A stretch of 64,000 nt of DNA from an uncultured bacterium (GCA_905216215.1 CAJMSZ010000005.1:1-64000); one strand, 5' to 3'. Shown: positions 1 through 9,011, counted from the first letter of the stretch. Notes: generated from the letters alone by a model not told the origin. Made by a program: numbers and translations.

Positions 1-36
1 TAGCTGTATGTGATTTTGAAGGTACAAAAGAAGAGG

Positions 37-72
37 ACTACAGACTTTAGAGATATGGTTTGTAGTTTTTTT
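37..72 (+). terminator. Intrinsic terminator of an upstream gene
   Basis: A 9-bp stem with one mismatch (37-45 with 58-66, core ACTACA/TGTAGT) is followed directly by a run of T. It probably ends a transcript entering from the left of the window. Confidence 0.6.
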
Positions 73-118
73 ATTATTTGCAATAAGCCAAGTGAATTAT
101 GAGAGGAATGTAAGATTG

Positions 119-622
119 ATGAAGAAAAGATTTTATTTATTAACCGTTTTATTGGTAACTTGGATGATTGTTATTTTTTCTTTTTCTGCACAGCCTGCAA
201 AGAAATCAACTGATTTGAGTGAGGGTGTAGGAAGAAAAGTAGCTAATCTTGTGATTCCTGGTTTTCAAAGCTGGAGTACAGAAAAGCAGGAAGAATATAT
301 TGGGAGTATTGATTTCTTCGTGAGAAAAACGGCACATTTTACAGAATATATGATTCTGGGGAGCTTATGGCTATTGTGTATCTATAATAAACCTTGCAGG
401 AATTGCTCTTTTCAACAGAAAATTGGAATTAGCGTTGGTGCAAGTGCCGTGTATGCCATGAGTGATGAATTTCATCAGCTATTTGTGGATGGGAGAGCCG
501 GAAGATGGATGGATGTAGGGATTGATACAGGAGGTGCAATCACTGGAGTAGTGATTACGCTAGTATTGATTGTGATATATAACAAAATAAGCGGATATAA
601 AAAGAACAAGAAAATCTGGTAG
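119..622 (+). CDS. VanZ-like family membrane protein
   Basis: About 167 residues with a hydrophobic N-terminal segment, an 'FSFSAQPA' motif just after it, 'RKTAHFTEYMILG' in the middle and 'SDEFHQLFVDGRAGRWMDVGIDTGGA' later; the last two are hallmarks of the VanZ-like family (three to four membrane segments). The family is named after a teicoplanin-resistance protein, but most members have no known role. An upstream GTG at 92 keeps the frame open; ATG 119 is preferred because GAGAGG lies about 12 nt before it and the hydrophobic segment starts right after it. The coding end runs into the terminator stem shared with metA. Confidence 0.85.
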   Translation: MKKRFYLLTVLLVTWMIVIFSFSAQPAKKSTDLSEGVGRKVANLVIPGFQSWSTEKQEEYIGSIDFFVRKTAHFTEYMILGSLWLLCIYNKPCRNCSFQQKIGISVGASAVYAMSDEFHQLFVDGRAGRWMDVGIDTGGAITGVVITLVLIVIYNKISGYKKNKKIW

Positions 623-641
623 TGGATTTTCTTGTTCTTTT
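601..641. terminator. Bidirectional terminator between vanZ-like gene and metA
   Basis: A 15-bp perfect inverted repeat (AAGAACAAGAAAATC and its complement) with a 7-nt loop and T-runs on both strands. It overlaps the last codons of the vanZ-like gene and lies beyond the convergent metA stop. Confidence 0.85.
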
Positions 642-669
642 GTTATGTGTGGAATGAATTGGCAACGTA

Positions 670-1602
670 TTATTTATGCCATAAGTTTGGAATGTCCGCC
701 ATGTCATAGGCTGTCGCCTGATAGACATAGTAGTTGAGCCAGTTGGTATATAAGTTATTTGAAACAGAGCGCCATCGCAAAACAGGTTTCGTTGTCGGGT
801 CATCATTTTCGTAGTAATTTTTAGGAATGTCGATTGGAAGACCTTTTCCAAGGTCACGTTTGTACTCCTGATCCAGTGTAAGTCTGTCATATTCCGGATG
901 TCCCATGACGAAAATCTGCCGTCCGTCCTGTGCCATTGTAAGTAACATACCTGCCTCCTTGGAGGTGGCAAGTACTTTCAGCCGTTTATCAGCCATGATA
1001 TGTTCTAACGGAACGTCTGTATGGCGGGAATGTGGAGCAAAGAATTTGTCGTCAAAACCACGTACAAGAGGAACCTTACGGTCCAGAACCTCATGTTCAA
1101 ATACACCGAATAATTTCTTATCTAACATAACTTTATTAATTCCATAGTGATAATACAGTCCGGCCTGTGCTCCCCAGCAGAGGTGCATGGTAGAAGCAAC
1201 ATTCGTTTTTGTCCAGTCCATGATATGGGTAAGTTCTTCCCAATAATCTACTTCCTCGAATGGCATCTGTTCCACTGGAGCACCGGTGATAATGAACCCA
1301 TCAAAACACTCGGAAGCTATTTCATCAAACTTTTTGTAAAACTTATTTAAATGGCTTGCCGGTGTGTTTTTGGAATGATGGCTGGAAGTCATGACAAAAT
1401 CCACATCCACCTGAAGAGGTGAATTGGAAAGAAGGCGAAGAATCTGAAGCTCTGTATCTTCTTTCAACGGCATTAAGTTAAGAATTCCGATTTTAATCGG
1501 ACGAATGTCCTGATGAACAGCGCGGTGTTCATCCATGACAAATATATTTTCATGTTCCAGAATTTCTTTTACCGGTAAATCATTCTGAACTCTGATTGGC
1601 AT
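670..1602 (-). CDS. metA: Homoserine O-acyltransferase (MetA)
   Basis: A 310-residue cytoplasmic enzyme that acylates homoserine at the entry to methionine synthesis. The family motifs are clear: '[11 protein letters not shown]' near the N-terminus, 'TGAPVE', the catalytic Cys in 'HLCWGAQAG', 'GVFEHE', and the catalytic His in 'GHPEYD'. The start is set at MPIRVQN because AGGA sits about 8 nt before that ATG; longer in-frame starts would overlap the -10/-35 promoter elements. Whether the acyl donor is acetyl-CoA or succinyl-CoA cannot be read reliably; Firmicute members are often acetyltransferases. No SAM riboswitch or T-box is visible in the short leader. Confidence 0.95.
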   Translation of the reverse strand: MPIRVQNDLPVKEILEHENIFVMDEHRAVHQDIRPIKIGILNLMPLKEDTELQILRLLSNSPLQVDVDFVMTSSHHSKNTPASHLNKFYKKFDEIASECFDGFIITGAPVEQMPFEEVDYWEELTHIMDWTKTNVASTMHLCWGAQAGLYYHYGINKVMLDKKLFGVFEHEVLDRKVPLVRGFDDKFFAPHSRHTDVPLEHIMADKRLKVLATSKEAGMLLTMAQDGRQIFVMGHPEYDRLTLDQEYKRDLGKGLPIDIPKNYYENDDPTTKPVLRWRSVSNNLYTNWLNYYVYQATAYDMADIPNLWHK

Positions 1603-1648
1603 TTCGAATTCCTCATTTCTTTCATATAATAGTAAACCAGTACCTCTT

Positions 1649-1677
1649 ATTATAGCATTTACCAGAAAAAGAGTCAA
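1649..1677 (-). promoter_or_regulatory. Sigma-A promoter of metA
   Basis: On the minus strand TTGACT (1672-1677), a 17-bp spacer and TATAAT (1649-1654). The spacing is ideal and the ATG follows about 46 nt downstream. Confidence 0.8.
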
Positions 1678-1690
1678 TGAATCCCCAAAA

Positions 1691-2926
1691 CTACTTTGCT
1701 TTGGCTGCTTTGTTAAATAAGAAGTATCCGATTAGGAACATAACTGCAAGAACTGCAACACCTGCATTTGCAATATGAGTAATCTGTGCAACGACACCAA
1801 CCATGAATGTACCGAGGAAAGAAGCACCCTTTCCGCAAATATCATAAATACCAAAATACTCACCAGATTTTGAGGATGGTATGATTTTGGCAAAATAGGA
1901 GCGTGATAAAGCCTGAATGGCACCTTGAAACATTCCTACGAAAATAGCAAGCATCCAAAATTCCCACTGTTTATCCAATTGTATAGCAAATAAAGCGATA
2001 CCCAGATAAGCAAGAATACAAATTTTAATTAGCCGTTCTGTGTTGTATTTTTTAGAGAGTCTCGCGAAAATAAGAGCACAGGGAAAGGCTACAAGCTGGG
2101 TGACTAACAGAGCAAGAAGAAGTCCACTGCTGTCAAGACCAAGTGCACTTCCGTAAGCGGTTGCCATTTCGATGATGGTGTAAACACCATCAATAAAAAA
2201 GAAGAAAGATAACAGATACAAGAAGACCGGCTTCTGATTTTTAATATCTTTCAAGGTCGTAAATAAGCGTTTAAAGCTGTCGCTTACAGGATGGGCAGGT
2301 ATATTAACATAATATTTCTGCTCGTAATTTCGGAATAATGGAACCGACATAAGAAGCCACCATATGGCATTAATAAAAAACGCAATGGACATGGCGGACC
2401 GTAGTGTAAGACCAAGGCGGTCATACATCAGTACAAAAATAAGTGAGATAACAAATGGAATACAGCTTCCGATATAACCCCAGGCATAACCATGAGAAGA
2501 AACTGCATCCATTCTGTCTTCGGAGGTAATATCAACAAGCATTGCATCATAAAAGATTAAGCTGGCATTATATCCTACCTTGGAAAGGGTAAATACAATG
2601 AGAAAAAGAAACCAGTGAGTAGGAAATGCAAGCAATGCACTGGTAACGACTCCGAAAATAACGCTGATTGAAAAAAGCTTTTTACGGAAATTTTTTGTGT
2701 CTGCCAAAGTGCCGAGAACAGGTCCGATGCAGGCAACAATAATTGTGGCAACAGAGGCTGCATAGCCCCAGTATGCCAGATAGTCAACTTTGGAAATCCC
2801 GGCATTTTCAGCCAGATAGTTGAAGTAAATAGGGATGATTGTAGAAACCAGCATAATGAATGCGGAATTTCCAACATCATAGAGAATCCATTGTTTTTCG
2901 AGTTTGGTAAGCTTGGTGTCATTCAT
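1691..2926 (-). CDS. MFS transporter, UMF1 (Atg22-like) family
   Basis: A 411-residue integral membrane protein with about 12 hydrophobic segments. The N-terminus '[27 protein letters not shown]' region and the '[16 protein letters not shown]' segment are typical of UMF1-family major facilitator proteins (vacuolar Atg22-like permeases). The substrate is unknown. It lies 12 nt downstream of the phospholipase C-like gene on the same strand, so the two are probably cotranscribed; metA, next downstream, has its own promoter. Confidence 0.8.
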   Translation of the reverse strand: MNDTKLTKLEKQWILYDVGNSAFIMLVSTIIPIYFNYLAENAGISKVDYLAYWGYAASVATIIVACIGPVLGTLADTKNFRKKLFSISVIFGVVTSALLAFPTHWFLFLIVFTLSKVGYNASLIFYDAMLVDITSEDRMDAVSSHGYAWGYIGSCIPFVISLIFVLMYDRLGLTLRSAMSIAFFINAIWWLLMSVPLFRNYEQKYYVNIPAHPVSDSFKRLFTTLKDIKNQKPVFLYLLSFFFFIDGVYTIIEMATAYGSALGLDSSGLLLALLVTQLVAFPCALIFARLSKKYNTERLIKICILAYLGIALFAIQLDKQWEFWMLAIFVGMFQGAIQALSRSYFAKIIPSSKSGEYFGIYDICGKGASFLGTFMVGVVAQITHIANAGVAVLAVMFLIGYFLFNKAAKAK

Positions 2927-2938
2927 ATGTAGTGTCTC

Positions 2939-3730
2939 CTATTCAAAATTCCGATCAAAACGCGGATTCAGTTCTTTGCCTGAATTTACAGTGTTATCGT
3001 AGTCATAGATTAATTCCACAGCCAGTGGAATAGCGTCCTGAAAATGTTTGTATAATCCCATATTACTTTGTTTACACTTGGGATTGTCTTTCCGCAAATG
3101 CATGAGTCCTTTATAGGAATCTTCTTTTTTCAGAAGCTTCATTGCCAGATTAATCGCACCCTGATGAAGAAAACCAGGAGCGGTAAAAAACCATTTTATA
3201 AATTTCAGATACTGTAATGCTGTTTTTATAGTAGGCGGATCCATATGTTCATAGAACAGATAAATGGATTTTGCAGTTACGTTGTCTGTGGGAACAAGCT
3301 CACAGAGCGGATAAGAGAGGGGATTTTTTCCATCTTTTCTCAAAAGCATTTTTTCAAATTCCTCTTCAATCTCCAAATGACCTACTCTGGTTTTTTGCAT
3401 CATTTCTTCCACATAGGGATGACATTCGCTGTCCAGGACGAAATGACAGAGAAAACCAAGAAGATAGGCATACTCGCGGGAGTCACGGCCTTTTTCACGA
3501 ATGACATTTACAGCATGCTGTAAAAATGGAGCAGCCGAAAGGAAATGAAGCTGGTATCCATATTTTGTTACGCGGTTACTACTGTAGGCCTTGTAAAAGA
3601 AGAAAATATCAGGTCCTTGTAATCCTATTTGAAATTGTGTATAGTATTTGGAAATAATATCGAATAGTTCCCCGTCCAGTTGTTCCAATACTTTGCGACC
3701 AAAGCGGTCATGTGCATAAAGAGCTGGCAT
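2939..3730 (-). CDS. Zinc-dependent phospholipase C-like protein
   Basis: 263 residues starting 'MPALYAHDRFGRKVL'. The pattern of histidines and acidic residues ('AHDRFG', 'GPDIFFFY', 'GFLCHFVLDSECHPYVEE', 'HLEIEEEFE') matches the zinc-dependent phospholipase C / S1-P1 nuclease-like fold, where His and Asp residues bind three zinc ions. No signal peptide is seen, unlike the secreted toxins, so the substrate may be intracellular. GGAGG lies 7 nt before the ATG and a sigma-A promoter is upstream. Confidence 0.75.
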   Translation of the reverse strand: MPALYAHDRFGRKVLEQLDGELFDIISKYYTQFQIGLQGPDIFFFYKAYSSNRVTKYGYQLHFLSAAPFLQHAVNVIREKGRDSREYAYLLGFLCHFVLDSECHPYVEEMMQKTRVGHLEIEEEFEKMLLRKDGKNPLSYPLCELVPTDNVTAKSIYLFYEHMDPPTIKTALQYLKFIKWFFTAPGFLHQGAINLAMKLLKKEDSYKGLMHLRKDNPKCKQSNMGLYKHFQDAIPLAVELIYDYDNTVNSGKELNPRFDRNFE

Positions 3731-3776
3731 GCAAATTCCTCCAATCGTATCTATAACATTTTTTTCGTTTAGTATT

Positions 3777-3806
3777 AGTATAGGTGGAAAAGAGGACGAT
3801 AGTCAA
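3777..3806 (-). promoter_or_regulatory. Sigma-A promoter of the phospholipase C-like/MFS pair
   Basis: Minus strand TTGACT (3801-3806), an 18-bp spacer and TATACT (3777-3782). Confidence 0.75.
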
Positions 3807-3866
3807 TGATGTTTACAATCATTTAACAATCTTGTTGATGAAAGTAACGATGTTTTAAATCAATCC

Positions 3867-3896
3867 TTGTGTAAAAGGCACGAACTGTGCTATACT
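3867..3896 (+). promoter_or_regulatory. Sigma-A-type promoter of the FtsW/RodA-family gene
   Basis: TTGTGT (3867-3872), 18 bp, TATACT (3891-3896), about 30 nt before the ATG at 3926. The overlap with a possible GTG start at 3887 argues against that earlier start. Confidence 0.65.
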
Positions 3897-3925
3897 GTAA
3901 AGTACGAAATAAGGGAGAGTATAGA

Positions 3926-5077
3926 ATGGCAAAGAAAGGGAAAAAGGGTAAGAATACAATTCGATATTTCGATTACAGTCTGGTTGCAATTATTGTGTTT
4001 TTGATGTGCTTTGGACTGGTTATGTTATATAGCAGCAGCTCATATGAAGGATTAACTGAGTGGGGAGATTCCATGTATTTCTTCAAACGTCAGGCAATTA
4101 TCAGTGCTGTGGGTCTGGTGATTACGCTGGTGGTATCCCGGATTGATTATCATAGATATGCGAAGTGGTCTACCACCCTGTTTCTGATTGCCATGTTTTT
4201 AATGGGACTGGTGAAATTTTCACCGCTCGGTATTACAAGAAATCAGTCCAGACGTTGGCTCTGGGCGCCGGTAATTGGACAGTTTCAGCCATCGGAGGTT
4301 ATGAAGATAGCAATTATTGTTTTTATTCCGTATCTGATATGTAAGATAGGGGATAAGATACATAGCAGGAAAGGAATCCTCGCTATTTTGGTATGGGGAT
4401 TTGTAGCATTCTATGGGGTTTTCAGCTGGACAGATAATTTAAGTACTGCAGTTATTGTACTTGGGATTGTCTGTGTTATGCTTTTTGTTATAGACAGGAG
4501 AACAAAGCTGTATATTGGAATCGGAGCCTGCGGTCTTACAGTATTTGTTGGAATGGCTGCAGTGCTTGGCAGGGTTCTGGAGAACAGTACCAATTTCCGG
4601 TTACGGCGAATTATAGCGTGGCTTCATCCTGAAAAGTATGCAAGCGGGCTTGCCTTTCAGACTGTGCAGGGATTGTATGCTATAGGTTCAGGCGGCTTTT
4701 TTGGAAAAGGGCTGGGAAACAGTGCGCAGAAGATGGTAATTCCAGAAGTGCAGAACGATATGATTCTTACGGTAATTTGTGAGGAACTTGGAGTGTTTGG
4801 AGCACTTATAGTGCTTACCTTGTTCGGACTGTTGCTTTATCGTCTTATATTCATTGCGCAAAACGCACCTGACAGATATGGTGCTTTGATCGTGACAGGT
4901 ATTTTTGCACATATTGCTTTGCAGGTTGTGCTTAATGTAGCGGTAGTTACAAATATGATTCCGAATACAGGGATCACACTTCCGTTTATTAGTTATGGCG
5001 GTACGTCCATCATGTTTTTGATGGCAGAGATGGGAATTGCACTTGGAGTATCTAACCGGATTCGGTTGGAAGAATAA
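3926..5077 (+). CDS. FtsW/RodA/SpoVE-family lipid II polymerase or flippase
   Basis: A 383-residue SEDS-family protein with a basic N-terminus and about ten membrane segments. Family signatures are present: 'MLYSSSSYEG' after the first membrane segment, 'FQPSEVMKIAIIVF', 'GLYAIGSGGFFGKGLGNSAQK', 'IPEVQNDMILTVICEELG', and 'IPNTGITLPFISYGGTS' near the end. SEDS proteins polymerise peptidoglycan with a partner class B PBP. This copy lies outside the dcw cluster, which carries a second family member, so it may serve elongation (RodA) or sporulation (SpoVE). AGGGAGAG lies 7 nt before the ATG. Confidence 0.9.
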   Translation: MAKKGKKGKNTIRYFDYSLVAIIVFLMCFGLVMLYSSSSYEGLTEWGDSMYFFKRQAIISAVGLVITLVVSRIDYHRYAKWSTTLFLIAMFLMGLVKFSPLGITRNQSRRWLWAPVIGQFQPSEVMKIAIIVFIPYLICKIGDKIHSRKGILAILVWGFVAFYGVFSWTDNLSTAVIVLGIVCVMLFVIDRRTKLYIGIGACGLTVFVGMAAVLGRVLENSTNFRLRRIIAWLHPEKYASGLAFQTVQGLYAIGSGGFFGKGLGNSAQKMVIPEVQNDMILTVICEELGVFGALIVLTLFGLLLYRLIFIAQNAPDRYGALIVTGIFAHIALQVVLNVAVVTNMIPNTGITLPFISYGGTSIMFLMAEMGIALGVSNRIRLEE

Positions 5078-5115
5078 AAGAAAGTTAGAGAATCTTGCAT
5101 TTTCGGGAGGCAGAT

Positions 5116-5955
5116 ATGAATTTTAAAGTTATTATAGACAGTTGTGGAGAGTTGACAGAAGAAATGAAAATGTCTGGGATATTTGAGACGGCTGCGCTTG
5201 GAATACAGGTAGATGATTATCACATTATGGATGATGAAAACTTTGATCAGGCAGAATTTCTAAGAAGGGTTGCAGAAAGCCCGAATTGTCCGAAGTCAAA
5301 CTGCCCGTCGCCAGAACGTTATATGGAAAGTTATCATTGCGACGCCGAACGGGTATACGCGGTAACGTTGTCTTCTGAGCTTAGCGGTTCTTATAACAGT
5401 GCAGTATTAGGAAAGAATCTGTACAAGGAAGAATATGGTGAAAAGGATATTTATGTATTTAATTCCCGTTCCGCTTCCATTGGAGAGACATTGATTGGAC
5501 TTAAGATAGAAGAGTGTGAGAAGGTCGGAATGAGCTTTCAGGAAGTAGTTGATACCGTAGAAGCGTATATTGCGGAACAGCATACTTATTTTGTGCTGGA
5601 GAATCTGGAGACGCTTCGAAAGAACGGAAGATTATCCGGACTTAAGGCAATGGCAGCTTCTGTGCTGAATATCAAGCCGATTATGGGGTCTACTCCGAAG
5701 GGGGAGATTCAGCAGCTTGCACAAATGCGAGGAATGAGAAAGGCAACGAATAAGATGGCAGAGATTCTAGCTCAGGAAGCTATCAATCCTGCTAAGAAGA
5801 TTCTGGCAATTTCTCATTGTAATTGTCCGGAACGTGCGGAGCAATTAAAGCATGCAATTATGGAATTGATTCCGATAAAGGATTGCATTTTGGTGGATAC
5901 AAGAGGAATCAGCAGTATGTATGCCAATGATGGTGGAGTGATTGCGGTAATATAG
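5116..5955 (+). CDS. DegV family fatty-acid-binding protein
   Basis: 279 residues with the DegV fold: N-terminal 'KVIIDSCGELTEEM', central 'SSELSGSYNSA' and 'VFNSRSASIGETLI', then 'LENLETLRKNGRLSG' and C-terminal 'DTRGISSMYANDGGVI'. Family members bind a single fatty acid and act with fatty acid kinase (FakA/FakB type); whether this copy does is inference. GGGAGG lies 6 nt before the ATG, and it follows the SEDS gene by 38 nt. The usual 'TSQPSP' patch reads 'KSNCPSPERY' here. Confidence 0.9.
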   Translation: MNFKVIIDSCGELTEEMKMSGIFETAALGIQVDDYHIMDDENFDQAEFLRRVAESPNCPKSNCPSPERYMESYHCDAERVYAVTLSSELSGSYNSAVLGKNLYKEEYGEKDIYVFNSRSASIGETLIGLKIEECEKVGMSFQEVVDTVEAYIAEQHTYFVLENLETLRKNGRLSGLKAMAASVLNIKPIMGSTPKGEIQQLAQMRGMRKATNKMAEILAQEAINPAKKILAISHCNCPERAEQLKHAIMELIPIKDCILVDTRGISSMYANDGGVIAVI

Positions 5956-6016
5956 TTTACGCGAAGTGACGAGCCAAAGTCCGTGCTTGCACGAGAACTT
6001 GGCAACTGCCGCGATA
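5956..6016. repeat. Hairpin-rich intergenic repeat, copy 1
   Basis: It begins TTTACGCGA immediately after the degV stop codon. The core can fold as GCCAA-N4-CGTGC-TT-GCACG-N5-TTGGC, followed by ACTGCCGCGATA. A near-identical copy lies at 6403-6462, suggesting a dispersed REP/MITE-like element. Confidence 0.75.
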
Positions 6017-6050
6017 GCCATGAGATTATTTATGATTGCATACTTCGCAC

Positions 6051-6079
6051 TTGTACTTGAAAAAATACTATGTTAAAAT
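6051..6079 (+). promoter_or_regulatory. Promoter of the small membrane protein gene
   Basis: TTGTAC (6051-6056), 17 bp, TAAAAT (6074-6079), about 35 nt before the ATG. Confidence 0.6.
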
Positions 6080-6113
6080 AAGCGTAGCTTTGACAGATAA
6101 GGAGTTTTAGATT

Positions 6114-6347
6114 ATGAGTCAGGAAAAAGTAAATCGTTATAAAGAAGAAAAGGCAAACCGTAAACAAAATGTTGCCAAAGAAAAAAGAAAAAAAGCCATC
6201 AGTAAAGTGGCCGGTGTACTGGCAGCAGTCGTGATTATAGGGTGGGTTGGTTATTCAGCCGTTGATTCTTATCAGAGCAGCCAGCCGAGAGAACAAGTTG
6301 AAGTGGATTATACAGCAGTGAGTGATTATTTGCAGTCATTGAATTAA
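6114..6347 (+). CDS. Small single-pass membrane protein, unknown function
   Basis: 77 residues: a highly charged, lysine-rich N-terminal half (about residues 1-30), one membrane segment (about 31-49, 'VAGVLAAVVIIGWVGYSAV') and a short polar C-terminus. The positive-inside rule puts the N-terminus in the cytoplasm. It has its own promoter, a ribosome site (AAGGAG about 9 nt before the ATG) and a strong terminator, so it is a real single-gene unit. I recognise no family. Confidence 0.75.
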   Translation: MSQEKVNRYKEEKANRKQNVAKEKRKKAISKVAGVLAAVVIIGWVGYSAVDSYQSSQPREQVEVDYTAVSDYLQSLN

Positions 6348-6361
6348 TCATAGGCAATAAA

Positions 6362-6405
6362 AACAGGTGTTACCGCATTTAAGCGGCAGCACCTGTTATT
6401 TTTTT
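6362..6405 (+). terminator. Terminator of the small membrane protein gene
   Basis: Arms AACAGGTG (6362-6369) and CACCTGTT (6390-6397) enclose an inner CCGC/GCGG stem and are followed by a T-run. Confidence 0.85.
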
Positions 6406-6495
6406 ACGCGAGCAACGAGCCAAAGTCCGTGCTTGCACGAGACCTTGGCGACTGCCGCGATAACTTGAGAAACTCGCGAAGCGTGTTTCTCATAG
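6403..6495. repeat. Hairpin-rich intergenic repeat, copy 2
   Basis: 6403-6462 repeats 5956-6016 with only a few substitutions and one indel, keeping both nested stems. It continues into another hairpin, GAGAAAC/GTTTCTC (6467-6491), that copy 1 lacks. Confidence 0.75.
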
Positions 6496-6540
6496 TTGCC
6501 AAGCACACGATGAAAAGGTCCGATTGCTCTTTGGATGCTC

Positions 6541-6936
6541 TTAATTTATTAGAAAATCTTTCACAGCATCTCTTGAGACACCAAAACTAATCAGAGTATG
6601 TGCATGATAGCTTGTGATAGTCGCAGTCATTTCATCTACAGAATATTCTAAGCCTGGTTCAGATAAACGATCTAAAATACCGCGCCATATCAGAACGTTC
6701 ATATTGGAAATATCCATCACCTTGTCTTCCGGTATATAACCGCATTTTGCCGATTCCATTAACAAGGTATAATCACGCTTATGAAGTTCTCGTTCCTGAA
6801 GCATAGGATAGAACCGGAGTCCATCTTCCGGAAGTTGTTCGGGAAAGACTTCATAGTATAATTTCAAAGAATCATTATAGGAAGAAACAAATTTTCCAAA
6901 AAACAGGTTCTTATATACAACGGGTTCCTGACAGGT
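6541..6936 (-). pseudogene. Truncated remnant, possibly a TetR-type regulator C-terminus
   Basis: An open frame reads about 131 codons from an upstream stop (6937-6939) to the stop at 6541. It looks protein-like ('KNLFFGKFVSSYNDSLKLYY', 'YHAHTLISFGVS') but has no ATG and no ribosome site. The first possible start is a TTG at 6867, which would cut into what reads as continuous protein. The helical pattern is reminiscent of TetR ligand-binding domains, without the DNA-binding N-terminus. I read it as a decayed gene; a short TTG-started gene (6541-6867) is the alternative. Flanking repeat DNA fits a disrupted locus. Confidence 0.45.
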
Positions 6937-7199
6937 TTAAAATTCAAGCTTTTCAATGATAGTCTACTTGGAATGGTACTTTCTATGGTAGCACTGAAGG
7001 AAGAAAAGTTATAGAATACAATCCTTTATTCCTATACATTCGGTAAGATTCATCAAGGAATACGCCGAGGTATTTGTTTGAACATTGTGATTCGCATGTA
7101 ATTGATTATGCAATTGTGTGAAGGAAAAATGTGTTTGGAGAAAATATGATGCGGAAAATAAAATTAATTGAAAATAATAAAAAAGTTTTAAAAAATGTA

Positions 7200-7228
7200 T
7201 TTACAAATAAGATGCGATATGTTATCAT
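7200..7228 (+). promoter_or_regulatory. Promoter of candidate small RNA
   Basis: TTTACA (7200-7205), 17 bp, TATCAT (7223-7228). It drives a short terminated transcript with no convincing gene. Confidence 0.55.
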
Positions 7229-7234
7229 GATTAC

Positions 7235-7356
7235 ATGAAGAACAAGTTATCAAGATAACATAACTTCACAAGGTAGATTTCCCTCAATTTACCAAACCAC
7301 CCTTAATTAAATATTTTATTCGAAAAGAGCAGTTGAGTGATTCAACTGCTTTTTTC
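7235..7356 (+). ncRNA. Candidate small RNA upstream of mraZ
   Basis: About 120 nt between a sigma-A-type promoter and a strong terminator (AGCAGTTGA/TCAACTGCT with T6, 7328-7356). It holds a small GTTATC/GATAAC hairpin and then a C-rich, probably unpaired stretch containing TTTCCCTC and CCACCCTT, which could pair with Shine-Dalgarno sequences. The only reading frame is a 7-codon one. No known RNA family is recognised. The rest of 6937-7199 holds no gene I can support. Confidence 0.45.
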
Positions 7357-7473
7357 GTGCGCATATATGTGGAGAAGAAAATGTGTGGGGAATTTTGATA
7401 TACATATTCCGGCCAACAATATAAAACCTATAAAAAACAGCCGAAAAAACATTCAAAAACAGTGAAAAAGGGG

Positions 7474-7502
7474 TTGAAAAGGGAAAGAAAGTGGGTTAGA
7501 AT
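7474..7502 (+). promoter_or_regulatory. Promoter of the mraZ/dcw operon
   Basis: TTGAAA (7474-7479), 17 bp, TAGAAT (7497-7502). The first two MraZ boxes overlap the spacer and the -10. Confidence 0.65.
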
Positions 7503-7547
7503 GGAGACAAGTGGTAGAAAGTGGAGTAAAGTGGGAGCCAAATGGAG
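7492..7547 (+). promoter_or_regulatory. MraZ operator: six TGGNN repeats
   Basis: TGG-containing boxes start at 7492, 7502, 7512, 7522, 7532 and 7543, i.e. one per helical turn (10, 10, 10, 10 and 11 bp). MraZ of E. coli binds TGGGN repeats separated by 5 nt upstream of its own gene; this matches that arrangement with more boxes. It implies autoregulation of the dcw operon. Confidence 0.8.
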
Positions 7548-7580
7548 TGAAAAAGACCACTTTGGAAGAAGGTGATTCTC

Positions 7581-8018
7581 ATGTTGACTGGAGAATTTAA
7601 TCACAGTATTGATTCGAAAGGCAGGTTAATCATTCCTTCAAAATTACGGGATAGTCTTGGTGAACATTTTGTAATTACGAAAGGGATGGATGGCTGCTTA
7701 TTTCTGTATCCGGAAAATGAATGGGAAGCCTTTGAAGAAAAGCTCAGAACCTTACCACTCACGAATAGAAAGGCCAGAGATTTCAAGCGATTCTTTCTCG
7801 GAAGCGCTGTTGAAGGAGAAATTGACAAACAAGGGAGAGTTTTGATTTCGAATTCATTGCGTGCATATGCAGACCTGGATAAGGAAGTTGTTCTTACCGG
7901 TGTACTGGATAAAGTGGAAATCTGGAGCAAGGATGCATGGGAAGCTCGTACAGCTGATGTTGAAGAAAATATCGAAGATATTGCAAGTGACATGGAAGAT
8001 TTGGGACTTAGCATCTAA
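7581..8018 (+). CDS. mraZ: Transcriptional regulator MraZ
   Basis: 145 residues with two SpoVT/AbrB-like MraZ repeats: '[23 protein letters not shown]' region at the start and '[19 protein letters not shown]' in the second half, each with the DXXGR signature. MraZ assembles as a ring and binds direct repeats upstream of its own operon; the repeats are present at 7492-7547. AAGGTG precedes the ATG; a GTG 9 nt upstream is in frame but lacks the family's usual N-terminus. It is first gene of the dcw cluster, 20 nt before rsmH. Confidence 0.96.
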   Translation: MLTGEFNHSIDSKGRLIIPSKLRDSLGEHFVITKGMDGCLFLYPENEWEAFEEKLRTLPLTNRKARDFKRFFLGSAVEGEIDKQGRVLISNSLRAYADLDKEVVLTGVLDKVEIWSKDAWEARTADVEENIEDIASDMEDLGLSI

Positions 8019-8038
8019 AGAAATGTTTGGAGGACAAT

Positions 8039-8974
8039 ATGGTATTTGAACACAAGTCAGTATTACTTGAAGAAACAATCGAAGGCCTGAACATCAAGCC
8101 GGACGGAATTTACGTCGATGGTACGCTTGGTGGAGGTGGACATGCTTATGAAGTATGCTGCCGTTTAAACGACAAGGGGAGATTTATAGGAATAGACCAG
8201 GACGCAGCTGCAATTGAAGCAGCGGGTGCCCGCTTAAGCGACTTCGGGGAGAAAGTTACAATAATCAGGAGCAATTATTGCAATATGAAGTCGGAGCTCC
8301 AAAAGATAGGAATTGACAAAGTAGATGGGATCGTGCTTGATCTGGGCGTATCGTCTTATCAGTTAGATACGGCAGAGAGGGGATTCTCCTATCGTGAAGA
8401 TGCACCTCTGGATATGCGAATGGATACTCGTCAGACTTTGACGGCCAGGGACATCGTCAATGACTATAGTGAGATGGACCTTTTTCGAATTATTCGCGAT
8501 TATGGGGAGGACAAGTTCGCCAAGAACATTGCCAAACATATCGTGATGGAAAGAGAAAAAGGTTCCATCGAAACAACCGGTCAATTGACGGAGATTATTC
8601 GACAGTCAATCCCGATGAAATTTCAGAAAAATGCAGGTCATCCGGCAAAACGTACATTTCAGGCAATCCGTATTGAATGTAACAGGGAGCTGGAAGTGCT
8701 TAGAGATTCGCTGGATGACATGATTGATATGCTGAACGAAGATGGAAGAATCTGCATTATTACCTTCCATTCTTTGGAAGATAGAATTGTAAAGGGAATT
8801 TTTAAGAAGAATGAAAACCCATGTACATGTCCAAGTTCATTTCCTGTATGCGTATGCGGAAAGGTATCGAAGGGCAGGGTAGTTACTAAGAAACCAATTC
8901 TTCCAAGTGAGGAAGAACTGGAATGGAACAGTCGTTCCAAGAGCGCGAAGCTCCGCATTTTCGAGAGAAAGTAA
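8039..8974 (+). CDS. rsmH: 16S rRNA (cytosine(1402)-N(4))-methyltransferase RsmH
   Basis: 311 residues. Methylates C1402 of 16S rRNA using SAM. '[13 protein letters not shown]' and '[14 protein letters not shown]' (SAM-binding loop) open the protein, followed by '[10 protein letters not shown]', '[16 protein letters not shown]', '[19 protein letters not shown]' and '[10 protein letters not shown]'. The length is normal. GGAGG is 5-6 nt before the ATG; the in-frame TTG at 8027 lies within that ribosome site and is discarded. Confidence 0.97.
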   Translation: MVFEHKSVLLEETIEGLNIKPDGIYVDGTLGGGGHAYEVCCRLNDKGRFIGIDQDAAAIEAAGARLSDFGEKVTIIRSNYCNMKSELQKIGIDKVDGIVLDLGVSSYQLDTAERGFSYREDAPLDMRMDTRQTLTARDIVNDYSEMDLFRIIRDYGEDKFAKNIAKHIVMEREKGSIETTGQLTEIIRQSIPMKFQKNAGHPAKRTFQAIRIECNRELEVLRDSLDDMIDMLNEDGRICIITFHSLEDRIVKGIFKKNENPCTCPSSFPVCVCGKVSKGRVVTKKPILPSEEELEWNSRSKSAKLRIFERK

Positions 8975-9011
8975 GAGGAGTGGTCAGGATATTTTGAAAG
9001 GATGATAACGT

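Noticed and set aside
1603..1690. SAM riboswitch or methionine T-box before metA
   Set aside because: The leader between the promoter and start is too short (under 50 nt) for either.
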